NCBI RefSeq assembly: GCF_000720255.1
Contig: NZ_JOJE01000056.1
Coordinates: 1-64,000 of the forward strand
Source of the DNA: Streptomyces griseus subsp. griseus
GTDB lineage: Bacteria; Actinomycetota; Actinomycetes; Streptomycetales; Streptomycetaceae
DNA: 64,000 nucleotides
Direction: 5' to 3'
Shown here: positions 8,617-17,153 of the stretch, in pieces
Layout of the letters: every line of letters begins with the position of its first letter
Numbering within the stretch: the first letter of the stretch is position 1
Notes under the pieces: model-generated
Seen by the model: only the letters and a program-made list of their open reading frames with translations
Databases searched by the model: none
What the model was told of the DNA's origin: nothing
Position numbers and translations under genes: made by a program

Positions 8617-9480
8617 CTATTTCAGCAGCCTCGACATCCTCCGGTCCGCCAGTGGCTTGCCGCCCGTCTGGCAGGTCGGGCAGTACTGGAGGGACGAGTC
8701 GCTGAAGGAGACCTCGCGGATGGCGTCGCCGCAGACCGGGCAGGGCTCGCCGGTGCGGCCGTGGACGCGCAGGCCGGTCTTCTTCTCGGACTTGAGGCGG
8801 CCGGCGGCGAGGCCCCGGGAGCGGTCCACCGCCTCGGTCAGTGTGGAGCGCAGGGCGGTGTAGAGGGCGTCCGTCTCCTGAGGGGTCAGGGAGGCGGCCA
8901 GTTTGAAGGGGGACATGCGCGCGGCGTGCAGGATCTCGTCGCTGTAGGCGTTGCCGACTCCGGCGATGAGGCTCTGGTCGCGCAGGGCACCCTTGATCTG
9001 GCGGCGCTCACCCGCGAGGAGCGCGGCGAGGCTCCGGGCGTCGAAGTCGTCCGCGAGCGGGTCGGGGCCGAGGCGGGCGACGCCGGGGACCTCGTGCGGG
9101 TCCCGCACGACGTACACCGCAAGCCGCTTCTGGGTGCCGGCCTCGGTGAGGTCGAAGCCCTCGCCCGTCTCCAGGGCGACCCGGAGGGCGAGGGGGCCCT
9201 TGCCGGGGCGGGGCGGGCCGTCGGGGAGGCGGTCCTTCCAGTGCAGCCAGCCCGCGCGGGCCAGGTGGGTCACGAAGTGGGGGCCGCCGTCGGTCTCCAG
9301 GTCGAGGAACTTGCCGTAGCGGTGCACGGCGGTGATCTCGCGGCCCTCGACGGCGCCGACGGGTGGGTCGTACGTCTTGAGGACGCTGATGGCGACGGGC
9401 AGGACGCGCACGATCTCATGACCGACGGCACGCTCGACCAGGAAGTCCTTCAGCGCTTCGACCTCGGGCAGTTCCGGCAT
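8617..9480 (-). CDS. Fpg/Nei-family DNA glycosylase/AP lyase
   Basis: 287 aa. It starts MPELPEVE, with Pro2 as catalytic nucleophile and Glu3, as in formamidopyrimidine-DNA glycosylase and endonuclease VIII. The helix-two-turn-helix region includes LIAGVGNAYSDEIL. A C-terminal zinc finger has Cys247, Cys250, Cys267 and Cys270. It excises oxidised bases and nicks the DNA by beta/delta elimination. The family contains several actinobacterial paralogues (Fpg, Nei1, Nei2), and I cannot say which this is from motifs alone. Confidence 0.92.
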   Translation of the reverse strand: MPELPEVEALKDFLVERAVGHEIVRVLPVAISVLKTYDPPVGAVEGREITAVHRYGKFLDLETDGGPHFVTHLARAGWLHWKDRLPDGPPRPGKGPLALRVALETGEGFDLTEAGTQKRLAVYVVRDPHEVPGVARLGPDPLADDFDARSLAALLAGERRQIKGALRDQSLIAGVGNAYSDEILHAARMSPFKLAASLTPQETDALYTALRSTLTEAVDRSRGLAAGRLKSEKKTGLRVHGRTGEPCPVCGDAIREVSFSDSSLQYCPTCQTGGKPLADRRMSRLLK

Positions 9481-9620
9481 ACGTCCAGAGTGCCACCGGC
9501 CGCCGACACCCTCAGCGCGAGCGCCTTCCGGCGGGTACACCCCCGCCGCTGGAGGAGACCGCCACCCGACGGACCCACGCCCCACCCAGCGGACACGAGC
9601 GCCCCCGCGTGCAGGCCCCC

Positions 9621-11711
9621 TCAGCCGCGGCTCCCCGGCATCGTGAACTCGCACCACACGCACTTGCCGCCGCCGCGTGCCTCGACGCCCCACTCGTCGG
9701 TGAGGATGTCGACGAGGAGGAGGCCGCGTCCGGAGACGCCGGACTCGCCGGCCTCGCGTCGCCGGGGCAGCGCGCTGGAGGAGTCCTCGACCTCGACGCG
9801 CAGGCGGCGGCCGGTGTCGCCCAGCACCCGCAGGGTGACGATGGCGGCGCCCTCGGTGTGCATGAGGGCGTTGGTGATGAGTTCGTCGGCGGCCAGCTCG
9901 ATCTCGTCGGCGCGCTCCCGGGCGCCCCAGGCGCGGACCGCGGTGCGGATCATGTGCCGGGCGCCGGTGAGGGCCTCGGGGTCGCCGGGCGCCACGTGCT
10001 GCTGGAGCCGGCCCCCGGGCCGCGGGGTGTCGGGACCCCGGCGGCGCAGCAGGAGCAGGGCCACGTCGTCGTCGCCGGCGCGTTCCTCGGCGACCTCGAT
10101 CAGCCGGTCGGCGAGGCCGCGTACGTCGTGGGGGCCGGTGGAGATGAGGGCGGTGAGGGTCTTCATGCCGTCGTCGAGGTCGGCGCCGGGCTGTTCGACC
10201 AGTCCGTCGGTGCACAGCAGCATGGTGTGGCCGGGGTCGAGTTCGAGGGTGGTGGCCGGGTAGTCGAGGCTGCCGAACTCGGCGGACAGGCCGAGCGGCA
10301 GGCCGCCCGCGACGGGAACGCGGCGGCAGGCGCCGTCGGGGGCCCGCACCAGGGGGTCGATGTGGCCGGCCCGGACCACCTGGACCACGCCGGTGGACAG
10401 GTCGGCCTCGGCATAGAGGCAGGTGGCGAAGCGGTCGGTGTCGAGTTCGTGCAGGAAGACGGAGGCGCGGGCCATCACGGTGGCCGGGGAATGGCCCTCG
10501 GCGGCGTAGGCGCGCAGCACGATGCGGAGCTGGCCCATGACGGCGGCGGCGTGCGTGTCATGGCCCTGGACGTCACCGATGACGGCGCCGACCCGGCCGG
10601 TGGGCAGCGGGATGAGGTCGTACCAGTCGCCGCCGATGTCCCGGCCCAGGGAGCCGCCGATGGTGGCCGCGCGGTAGCGGACGGCGATGTCGGCGCCGGC
10701 CACGCTGGGGATGGTGCGCGGAAGCATGGCCTGCTGGAGGCCCTGGGCGATGTCCTTTTCCTGCTCGTAGAACATGGCCCGTTGCAGGCTCTGCGCGATG
10801 CTGCTGCCGAGGGCGACGAGGATGTCGCGCTCCTCGCGGGTGAAGCCGTGCCGGTTGCTGTAGAGCAGGCCCATGGCACCGATGGGGCGGGCCTGGACGA
10901 TGAGGGGCAGGTAGGCGGCCGAGGTGATGTCCAGGTCGGTGATGTGGGGCCACAGGACCGGGTAGCCGGCGGCGAACTCCTCGGGCGACTCGATGAACCG
11001 GGGGCTGAGCGTGCGCACGACCTCGCTCATCGGGTAGGGCTCGTCGATGCGGGTGACCAGGGTGCCGGGCACGAAGCTGCCCTCGGGACCCTCGGCGATC
11101 AGCCGGATGCGGCCGGCCTCGACCAGGCCCATGACGAGGCTGGTCGCCCCGAGGTGGGTGAGGCCGTGGGTGTCCTTGAGGACGTCGATGACGTCCTGCA
11201 CGGTCCGTGCGTGTGCGAGGGCGGCCGTGGTGAGCTGGACGACGTTGGTCTGCTCCTGGCGCGCGTCGTCCAGGGCGGCTTCGTCCTGGCGGTCGGCGAG
11301 GTCCCTGAGCTCGTCCGTGGCGTCGCGGACGATGCCGACGATCCGGCGGGGCCGGCCCGTCTCGTCACGCCGGATGCATCCCTGGGTGTGGGTCCACCAC
11401 AGGCTGCCGTCGCGGCGGCGGATGCGGAAGTAGGCGCCGTAGTTCTCGCTGCCGTCCTTGATGGCCTGGGCGACGACGGTGTCCAGGCGGATGGCCTCCG
11501 CGTCCGGGATGCGCTCAGACAGGCTCTCCGGGCGGCCGTCGTACTCCTCGACGGACATGTCGAAGATCTCGTGGGCCCGGGCGTCCATGTGGAACAGGCC
11601 GGAGTCCAGATCCCAGTCGAAGCCGCCCATGCGATTGAGGGCCAGGATCGGATCCGGGTGGGCGGGCCAGTCGTCCGGGAGTGACAGCGCGCTCGCTCCC
11701 CGATCAGCCAT
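9621..11711 (-). CDS. PAS-GAF-SpoIIE phosphatase with HATPase domain
   Basis: 696 aa multidomain regulator, soluble. The order is a PAS domain (about 27-140, FDWDLDSGLF...RRDGSLWW), a GAF domain (about 165-320), a PP2C/SpoIIE phosphatase (about 350-560, GGDWYDLIPL with metal Asp, LLCTDGLVE), and a C-terminal GHKL anti-sigma kinase-like domain (about 570-690, ELAADELITNAL N-box and GRGLLLVD G-box). Such proteins dephosphorylate anti-anti-sigma factors and can also phosphorylate or bind partners, linking a sensory input to SigB-like sigma factors. No STAS partner is adjacent. The PAS or GAF ligand is unknown. Confidence 0.93.
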   Translation of the reverse strand: MADRGASALSLPDDWPAHPDPILALNRMGGFDWDLDSGLFHMDARAHEIFDMSVEEYDGRPESLSERIPDAEAIRLDTVVAQAIKDGSENYGAYFRIRRRDGSLWWTHTQGCIRRDETGRPRRIVGIVRDATDELRDLADRQDEAALDDARQEQTNVVQLTTAALAHARTVQDVIDVLKDTHGLTHLGATSLVMGLVEAGRIRLIAEGPEGSFVPGTLVTRIDEPYPMSEVVRTLSPRFIESPEEFAAGYPVLWPHITDLDITSAAYLPLIVQARPIGAMGLLYSNRHGFTREERDILVALGSSIAQSLQRAMFYEQEKDIAQGLQQAMLPRTIPSVAGADIAVRYRAATIGGSLGRDIGGDWYDLIPLPTGRVGAVIGDVQGHDTHAAAVMGQLRIVLRAYAAEGHSPATVMARASVFLHELDTDRFATCLYAEADLSTGVVQVVRAGHIDPLVRAPDGACRRVPVAGGLPLGLSAEFGSLDYPATTLELDPGHTMLLCTDGLVEQPGADLDDGMKTLTALISTGPHDVRGLADRLIEVAEERAGDDDVALLLLRRRGPDTPRPGGRLQQHVAPGDPEALTGARHMIRTAVRAWGARERADEIELAADELITNALMHTEGAAIVTLRVLGDTGRRLRVEVEDSSSALPRRREAGESGVSGRGLLLVDILTDEWGVEARGGGKCVWCEFTMPGSRG

Positions 11712-11795
11712 GCGCCCACTTTGCCAGCATTTGCCTGATTATTCGAGCGGGGTGGGACGCCTGGATTACCCAGGCCGCGGCATGGAACACGGTGA

Positions 11796-13256
11796 GTGAC
11801 GGGGCCGGAGACGAGGGACGAGGAGCACGAGGCCGTGGAGTGGTTCACCGCACCCGACTACTGGGTGGCCCGGCTGGTCTTCCAGCGGGCCCTGGCCTGC
11901 CTGTATCTGGTGGCGTTCCTCACGGCGGCCCTCCAGTTCCGCGCGCTGCTCGGCGAGCGCGGGATGCTGCCCATTCCCCGGTTCGTCGAGCGGGTGCCGT
12001 TCAAGCGGGCACCGAGCCTGTTCCAGCTGCACTACTCGGACTGTTTTTTCGCCGTCTGCGCGTGGACGGGCTGCGCGGTGTCGGCGGGGCTGCTCGCGGG
12101 CGTGGACTCGCTGCTCCCTCTGTGGGGCGCGATGCTGCTGTGGCTCGTGCCGTGGGCGCTGTACCTGTCGATCGTCAACGTCGGGCAGACCTGGTACGGC
12201 TTCGGCTGGGAGTCCCTGCTGCTCGAAGTGGGGTTCCTCGCCGTCTTCCTCGGCAACGACGAGGTGGCCCCGCCGTTCCTGGTGCTGTTCCTGCTGCGCT
12301 GGATCCTCTTCCGCGTGGAGTTCGGCGCGGGCATGATCAAGCTGCGGGGCGACGCGTGCTGGCGGAAGCTGACCTGTCTGGACTACCACCACGAGACACA
12401 GCCGATGCCGGGCCCGCTGAGCTGGTTCTTCCACCGTCTTCCGGGCCCGTTGCACCGGGTCGAGGTGGCCGCCAACCATGTCACCCAACTCGTCGTGCCG
12501 GTCCTGCTGTTCACCCCGCAGCCGGTCGCCACGGCCGCCGCCTGCCTGATGATCGTCACCCAGCTGTGGCTCGTGCTGTCGGGCAACTTCTCCTGGCTGA
12601 ACTGGATCACCATCGTGCTGGCCCTGTCGGCGCTGCGGCTGCCGGGCGAGGCGCCGTCCCTGCCCGGCGCCCCGCTCTGGTACGAGGTCGTCGTCATCGC
12701 GGTGGCCGCGCTCCTGGTGTTCCTGAGCTATCACCCGGTCGTGAACATGATCTCCCGGGCCCAGGTCATGAACCGCTCGTTCGATCCCTTGCACCTGGTC
12801 AACACCTACGGCGCGTTCGGCAGCGTGAGCCGCGTCCGCTACGAGGTGGTGGTCGAGGGTACGCACGACGACGTCCCGCGTGAGGACTCCGGCTGGCGGG
12901 AGTACGAGTTCAAGGGCAAGCCGGGCGATCCCCGGCACTGGCCGCGCCAGTACGCGCCGTACCACCTCCGGCTGGACTGGATGATGTGGTTCGCCGCCCT
13001 CTCCCCCGCCTACGCCGGGTCGTGGTTCGGCGCGATGGTCGAGCGGCTCCTGGAGAACGACCGCGACACCCTCAAACTCCTGCGCCACTCCCCTTTCCCG
13101 CCCGACGCACCGCCCCGCTACATCCGCGCCCGCCTGTTCCGCTACCGCTACACGACCTGGCGCGAGCTGCGGGAGACGGGCGCGTGCTGGGAGCGGACGT
13201 ATGTCCGGGAGTACCTGCCGCCGACGCGGCTGACGGGGGCGGTTCAGAGGTCGTAG
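11796..13256 (+). CDS. Lipase maturation factor family membrane protein
   Basis: 486 aa polytopic membrane protein of the LMF1/LMF2 family. Family-typical stretches are ERGMLPIPRF, YGFGWESLLLE, LRWILFRVEFGAGMIKLRGD and WKxL-type WRKLTCLDYHHETQPMP, followed by further TM helices. The C-terminal DUF1222-like region contains YAPYHLRLDWMMWFAAL. In animals LMF1 assists folding of lipoprotein lipase; the bacterial role is unknown. Its last 13 nt overlap the end of the convergent amidohydrolase gene. The GTG start at 11796 has only a weak ribosome site; other starts slightly downstream are possible. Confidence 0.88.
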   Translation: MTGPETRDEEHEAVEWFTAPDYWVARLVFQRALACLYLVAFLTAALQFRALLGERGMLPIPRFVERVPFKRAPSLFQLHYSDCFFAVCAWTGCAVSAGLLAGVDSLLPLWGAMLLWLVPWALYLSIVNVGQTWYGFGWESLLLEVGFLAVFLGNDEVAPPFLVLFLLRWILFRVEFGAGMIKLRGDACWRKLTCLDYHHETQPMPGPLSWFFHRLPGPLHRVEVAANHVTQLVVPVLLFTPQPVATAAACLMIVTQLWLVLSGNFSWLNWITIVLALSALRLPGEAPSLPGAPLWYEVVVIAVAALLVFLSYHPVVNMISRAQVMNRSFDPLHLVNTYGAFGSVSRVRYEVVVEGTHDDVPREDSGWREYEFKGKPGDPRHWPRQYAPYHLRLDWMMWFAALSPAYAGSWFGAMVERLLENDRDTLKLLRHSPFPPDAPPRYIRARLFRYRYTTWRELRETGACWERTYVREYLPPTRLTGAVQRS

Positions 13257-14083
13257 ACGCGGGTGGCGGTGGTCTCGAACAGCTGGGCGCGTTCGCCGGT
13301 GCTCAGGCCGTGGGTCAGTTCCGTCGTCACGGACAGGACCTGGCCGTACGTCGCCGCCAGCGTGCACACCGGCCAGTCCGAGCCGAACATCAGGCGATCG
13401 GGGCCGAAGGCGTCCAGGACGGCCTCGGCGTACGGGCGGAGGTCGTCGGTCGTCCAGGAGGTGGGGTCGGCCTCGGTGACCATGCCGGAGATCTTGCAGA
13501 CGGTGTTGGAGAGGGCGGCCAGGGAGCGTACGGAGGTCTCCCAGGGTTCTCGCTCGCCGGAGGCGATGGGGGGTTTGCCGAGGTGGTCGAGGACGAAGGT
13601 GAGGTCGGCGTGGTCGGCGGCGGCCTTGACGCAGGCCGGCAGCTGGTGCGGCAGGACGACCAGGTCGTAGACCAACCCGGCGTCGGCCACGGCGGCCAGG
13701 CCGCGCCGTACGTCGGGCCGCAGCAGCCACTCCGGATCCGGCTCGCCCTGGACCTGGTGCCGGATGCCCTTGAGGTACCGCCCGCCGGGCAGCTCGCGCA
13801 GCCGGGCCAGTTCGTCGGCGACGTCGGGGCGGGTGAGATCGGTCCAGCCGACGACGCCCGCGATCAGATCGTGGTCCGCGGCGAGGGCCAGGAACTCCGG
13901 GGTCTCCTCGGGCACGGTGATCGTCTGCACGAGGACCGTGCGCCGGACACCGGCCGCCCGGGCCTCGGGGGCGAGGTCGGCGACGGTGAAGTTCCGTCTC
14001 AGCGGCCGCAGCCCGGGGCCGGTGATCCAGTCCTGGTCACGGACGGACAGGTCCCACACGTGGTGGTGTGCGTCCACGGTCAC
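13244..14083 (-). CDS. Amidohydrolase 2 family protein, probable L-fuconolactonase-type lactonase
   Basis: 279 aa from the GTG at 14083, which overlaps the upstream mutarotase stop by 4 nt (GTGA); an ATG at 14095 is the alternative. The fold is a TIM barrel of the amidohydrolase family, with DAHHHVWD at the N-terminus, KGIRHQVQGEP, LDHLGKPP and MFGSDWPVC (the terminal metal/acid Asp). This group includes 4-sulfomuconolactone and L-fucono-1,5-lactone hydrolases. In this operon it most likely opens the lactone made by the aldo/keto reductase. It is last in the four-gene operon. Confidence 0.9.
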   Translation of the reverse strand: MTVDAHHHVWDLSVRDQDWITGPGLRPLRRNFTVADLAPEARAAGVRRTVLVQTITVPEETPEFLALAADHDLIAGVVGWTDLTRPDVADELARLRELPGGRYLKGIRHQVQGEPDPEWLLRPDVRRGLAAVADAGLVYDLVVLPHQLPACVKAAADHADLTFVLDHLGKPPIASGEREPWETSVRSLAALSNTVCKISGMVTEADPTSWTTDDLRPYAEAVLDAFGPDRLMFGSDWPVCTLAATYGQVLSVTTELTHGLSTGERAQLFETTATRVYDL

Positions 14084-14394
14084 GGCAGCTCCCATACGAC
14101 GGGCAGGCCGGCGTCGGCCCCTTCGCCGGAATAGTCGTGCACCACGTCGAGCAGCTCGGCCATCCGGGCCTGCCAGGCCACGTTGACCGGCAATTTCTCC
14201 AGCTCGGCGAGGAGACGGGCGTAGTCCTCGCACTCCAGGACGTGGAAGAGGTCCGTGCCGCTGCGCCAGATCGTCCAGGAGGTGGTGCCGGCCGCGCGGA
14301 TGGCGTCGGTGAGCTCCTCGGGGACCTCCCGGTGGGCGGCCTCGTACTCCGCGATCCGGTCGGCGCGGACCTTGGTGTGCAGGGCGATTCTCAT
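14080..14394 (-). CDS. L-rhamnose/L-fucose mutarotase-type protein
   Basis: 104 aa, the usual length for the RhaM-type dimeric ferredoxin-like mutarotase family. Family pattern: RIALHTKVRADRIAEYE at the start, SWTIWRSGTDLFHVLEC in the middle and a PVNVAWQARMAEL helix. It interconverts alpha and beta anomers of a deoxy sugar. It overlaps the aldo/keto reductase stop by ATGA and the lactonase start by GTGA, so it is translationally coupled on both sides. Confidence 0.9.
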   Translation of the reverse strand: MRIALHTKVRADRIAEYEAAHREVPEELTDAIRAAGTTSWTIWRSGTDLFHVLECEDYARLLAELEKLPVNVAWQARMAELLDVVHDYSGEGADAGLPVVWELP

Positions 14395-15389
14395 GACGGC
14401 TCCTGGGGTGTTTCGTCGAACGGGACGGGCGCGTCGGGCGGCAGCAGGCCGGTCTCCCGCAGGTCCCGCCAGAACGCCGGGGGGACGGTGGCCCGGAACT
14501 GTTCGGCCCCGTCGTCCGCCTCGGCGGCCGAGCGGGCTCCGACGAGGACGCTCGCGACGGCCGGGTGGGCGGCGCAGAAGGCGAGGGCGGCGGCGCGCAG
14601 GGTCGTACCGTGGCGTTCCGCGAGCTCCTTCATGCGCAGGGCGCGCTCCATCAGCTCGGCCGGCGCCCGCGCGTAGTCGTACGTCGCCGTCGGCTTCGGG
14701 TCGGCCAGCAGGCCGGAGTTGAAGGCTCCGCCGATCACGACGGAGGTGCCGCGTTCCTGTGCCGCGGGCAGCAGCGCGGTGAGGGCGCTCTGGTCGAGGA
14801 GGGTGTAGCGGCCCGCGCACAGCACCACGTCGACGTCCGTGTCGCGGACGAAGCGGGTGAGCATCTCCGCCTGGTTCATGCCCGCCCCGATCGCACCGAC
14901 CACGCCCTGAGAGCGCAGCTTCTCCAGGGCCGGGTAGCCCTCACGGAAGGCCTGTTCGGCGTGGTCGTCGGGGTCGTGGAGGTAGACGACGTCGACGCGG
15001 TCGAGGCCGAGCCGCTCCAGACTGGCCTCGAGGGTGCGCCGTACGCCGTCGGCGCTGAAGTCCCAGACCCGGCGGTGGGTGGCGGGCACGGCGAAGCCGT
15101 TGGCGAGGTCGTCACCGGTACCGTCGGCCGGTTCCAGGCGGCGGCCCACCTTCGTCGAGACCGTGTACCGCTCGCGGGGGTGCTCGCGCAGCGCGGCGCC
15201 GAGGCGGCGCTCGGACAGGCCGAGGCCGTAGTGGGGCGCGGTGTCGAAGTAGCGGACGCCCTGCCGCCAGGCCGCGGCCACGGTGTCGTACGCCCGCTCT
15301 TCGGTGACCTCGCTGAACAGGTTGCCGATGGCGGCGGCGCCGAGCCCGAGGCCGCTGACCTCGACGCCGCTGCGGCCCAGGGCGCTCAC
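14391..15389 (-). CDS. Aldo/keto reductase, probable L-fucose dehydrogenase
   Basis: 332 aa from the GTG at 15389 (GTGA overlap with the upstream SDR). AKR hallmarks: GLGAAAIGNLF, FDTAPHYGLGLSERRLG (catalytic Asp and Tyr), STKVGRRL (catalytic Lys), DVVYLHDPDD, GAGMNQAEM and a C-terminal ASVLVGARS cofactor loop. The sequence type matches the L-fucose (D-arabinose) dehydrogenase/D-threo-aldose 1-dehydrogenase group, which oxidises the sugar to its lactone with NAD(P)+. Neighbours (mutarotase and lactonase) support that direction. Confidence 0.9.
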   Translation of the reverse strand: MSALGRSGVEVSGLGLGAAAIGNLFSEVTEERAYDTVAAAWRQGVRYFDTAPHYGLGLSERRLGAALREHPRERYTVSTKVGRRLEPADGTGDDLANGFAVPATHRRVWDFSADGVRRTLEASLERLGLDRVDVVYLHDPDDHAEQAFREGYPALEKLRSQGVVGAIGAGMNQAEMLTRFVRDTDVDVVLCAGRYTLLDQSALTALLPAAQERGTSVVIGGAFNSGLLADPKPTATYDYARAPAELMERALRMKELAERHGTTLRAAALAFCAAHPAVASVLVGARSAAEADDGAEQFRATVPPAFWRDLRETGLLPPDAPVPFDETPQEPS

Positions 15390-16141
15390 GGCCGCACCGG
15401 CCTGAGACGCAGGCCCTGCATGCCGCCGTCCACCGCGAGGGAGGTGCCGGTGGTGGCGCCGGACAGGGGGCTCGCCAGGTAGGCGATGGCGCCCGCGACC
15501 TCGGCCGCGCTGACCAGGCGGCCGGTGGGCTGGCGGGCTTCCAGGGCGGCGCGTTCGGCCACCGGGTCGTCGGTCGCGTCGAGGAGGCGGCCGATCCACG
15601 GGGTGTCGGCGGTGCCGGGGTTGACGCAGTTCACGCGGATGCCCTCGCGGACGTGGTCGGCGGCCATGGCGAGGGTCAGGGAGTACACGGCGCCCTTGGC
15701 CGCGCTGTACAGGGCCCGCTGCGGCAGACCCGCGGTGGCGACGATCGAGCAGGTGTTGACGATGGCCGCGTGGGCGGAGGCGCGCAGATGGGGCAGCGCG
15801 GCCCGGGCCGTGCGGACCATGCCGACGACGTTGACGTCGAGGACGCGGTGCCACTCGGCGTCGTCGTTGTCCTCGACGGTGCCCTGCGCTCCGATGCCCG
15901 CGTTGTTGACCAGTACGTCGAGCCCGCCCAGGTCCGCGACGACGGCCGCGACGGCCGCACGCACGGAGGCGTCGTCGGCGACGTCGGCCCGGTAGGCGAG
16001 CAGCGGCTTGTCGACCGTGGAGGTTTCCAGGTCGAGTACGGCGACGCGGGCGCCGCGCTCGGCCAGCAGCCGCGCGGTGGCCCGGCCGATGCCGGACGCG
16101 CCACCCGTCACCAGGGCGCTGAGGCCCTCGAAGTCGCTCAT
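15386..16141 (-). CDS. SDR oxidoreductase of the fucose-type pathway
   Basis: 251 aa classical SDR. It has the TGGASGIG cofactor motif (residues 12-19), NNAG, a catalytic Ser in NTCSIVATAG and the Tyr-x3-Lys pair in YSAAKGA, ending with a GGMQGLRLRP tail. In oxidative L-fucose pathways an SDR of this kind acts on 2-keto-3-deoxy-L-fuconate, which is the likely role here; an L-fucose dehydrogenase role is the alternative. It is first in the operon, with GGAAGG upstream of the ATG and the operator region behind it. The dehydratase and transporter expected for a full pathway are not in the window. Confidence 0.88.
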   Translation of the reverse strand: MSDFEGLSALVTGGASGIGRATARLLAERGARVAVLDLETSTVDKPLLAYRADVADDASVRAAVAAVVADLGGLDVLVNNAGIGAQGTVEDNDDAEWHRVLDVNVVGMVRTARAALPHLRASAHAAIVNTCSIVATAGLPQRALYSAAKGAVYSLTLAMAADHVREGIRVNCVNPGTADTPWIGRLLDATDDPVAERAALEARQPTGRLVSAAEVAGAIAYLASPLSGATTGTSLAVDGGMQGLRLRPVRP

Positions 16142-16191
16142 GCGACGTGACCTTCCTTCGATTCGAGGCGTCTACGAGCAGTTATCCGCAT

Positions 16192-16206
16192 ACTTATCAG
16201 ACCACT
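16192..16206. promoter_or_regulatory. Imperfect second copy of the GntR-type operator
   Basis: ACTTATCAGACCACT matches 11 of 15 positions of the perfect palindrome at 16258-16272 and keeps one intact half-site (GACCACT). It lies about 50 nt upstream of the SDR start codon, where it could control the minus-strand operon. Confidence 0.55.
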
Positions 16207-16257
16207 TCCCTTCGGAAACACCCTCAGATCCAGGATTTTCCACTTCATCATCGTCAT

Positions 16258-16272
16258 AGTGGTCGGACCACT
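16258..16272. promoter_or_regulatory. Perfect palindromic operator for the divergent GntR regulator
   Basis: AGTGGTCGGACCACT is a perfect 7-1-7 palindrome and contains TGGT-N3-ACCA, matching the general FadR-subfamily operator pattern (GT-N3-AC core). It lies in the 173-nt gap between the sugar operon and its divergent regulator. A possible -10 (TACACT, 16281-16286) for the regulator follows, so binding would block its own promoter. Confidence 0.75.
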
Positions 16273-16314
16273 CGGCTGACTACACTGCGCGCACCTGGCG
16301 ACGGAAGGAACGGC

Positions 16315-17016
16315 GTGGAGGAGACGGCCCCCCAGAAGGGCACGGTGACGCAGCGTGCCATCGAGCAGATCAAGGCGATGATCGCGGAGGGTCGGCTGGA
16401 GCCTGGCCAGCGGCTGCCGACCGAGCGCGATCTCGCGGCCCGGCTCGGCATCTCCCGCAGCTCGATGCGCGAGGCGATCCGCGCCCTGACCGCCCTCGGC
16501 GTGCTGGAGGCCCGGCACGGTTCCGGGATCTACGTGACCCAGCTCCAGGCCGGCGATCTCCTGGAGACCTTCGGCGTGGTGGCCGACCTGTCCCGGGGGC
16601 CGCGCCTGGTGGAGCTCCTGGAGATCCGGCGGATCCTGGAGTCGACGGCGACCGCGCTGGCCGCCGCCCGCATCACACCGGACCAGCTGGGGACGGTGGA
16701 GAAGCATCTGACGGCGATGAACGACACCGACGACCCGGAGGAGATCCTCGCCCACGACCTCGCCTTCCACCGCGAGATCGCGCTGGCCGCCGGCAACGAG
16801 ACGCTGGCCGCGATCCTTGAGGGCCTCTCCTCGCGCACCTTCCGCGCCCGCGTCTGGCGCGGCTACCAGGAGGAGGGCGCCTTCGACCGCACCCGTCGCG
16901 AGCACACCGCCATCCACCGCGCCCTGGTCACCCACGACCCGGAGGCCGCCCGCGCGGCGGCAGCCGCACACGTCGGTGAGGTGGAGGAGTGGCTGCGTTC
17001 CCAGCTCGCCCCCTGA
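16315..17016 (+). CDS. GntR-family (FadR subfamily) transcriptional regulator
   Basis: 233 aa from the GTG at 16315, with GGAAGGA 6 nt upstream. The N-terminal winged helix spans about 10-75 (RLPTERDLAARLGISRSSMREAI is the recognition region, split here for length as RLPTERDLAARLG and ISRSSMREAI). The C-terminal FCD effector domain spans about 90-220, with His/Asp metal-binding candidates in AHDLAFHREI and HTAIHRAL. It is divergent from the sugar operon across a palindromic operator and probably represses the operon and itself until a pathway sugar acid binds. Confidence 0.92.
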   Translation: MEETAPQKGTVTQRAIEQIKAMIAEGRLEPGQRLPTERDLAARLGISRSSMREAIRALTALGVLEARHGSGIYVTQLQAGDLLETFGVVADLSRGPRLVELLEIRRILESTATALAAARITPDQLGTVEKHLTAMNDTDDPEEILAHDLAFHREIALAAGNETLAAILEGLSSRTFRARVWRGYQEEGAFDRTRREHTAIHRALVTHDPEAARAAAAAHVGEVEEWLRSQLAP

Positions 17017-17153
17017 CGGCGCGCCCCTGACGGCTCGCCCCCTGACGGGGTGCCACCCCTCGACGCCACGCCGACCACGGGGCACAGTTCTCCCTGCGTA
17101 CTCATGAGTACGCGCGCCCCGTCCCCCTTCGTCGTCATCACAGAGGAGCCCGT

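Noticed and set aside
9609-11684. Long plus-strand open frame opposite the SpoIIE-type gene
   Set aside because: It is the antisense shadow of a high-GC gene; the minus strand has a complete set of PAS, GAF, PP2C and HATPase motifs.
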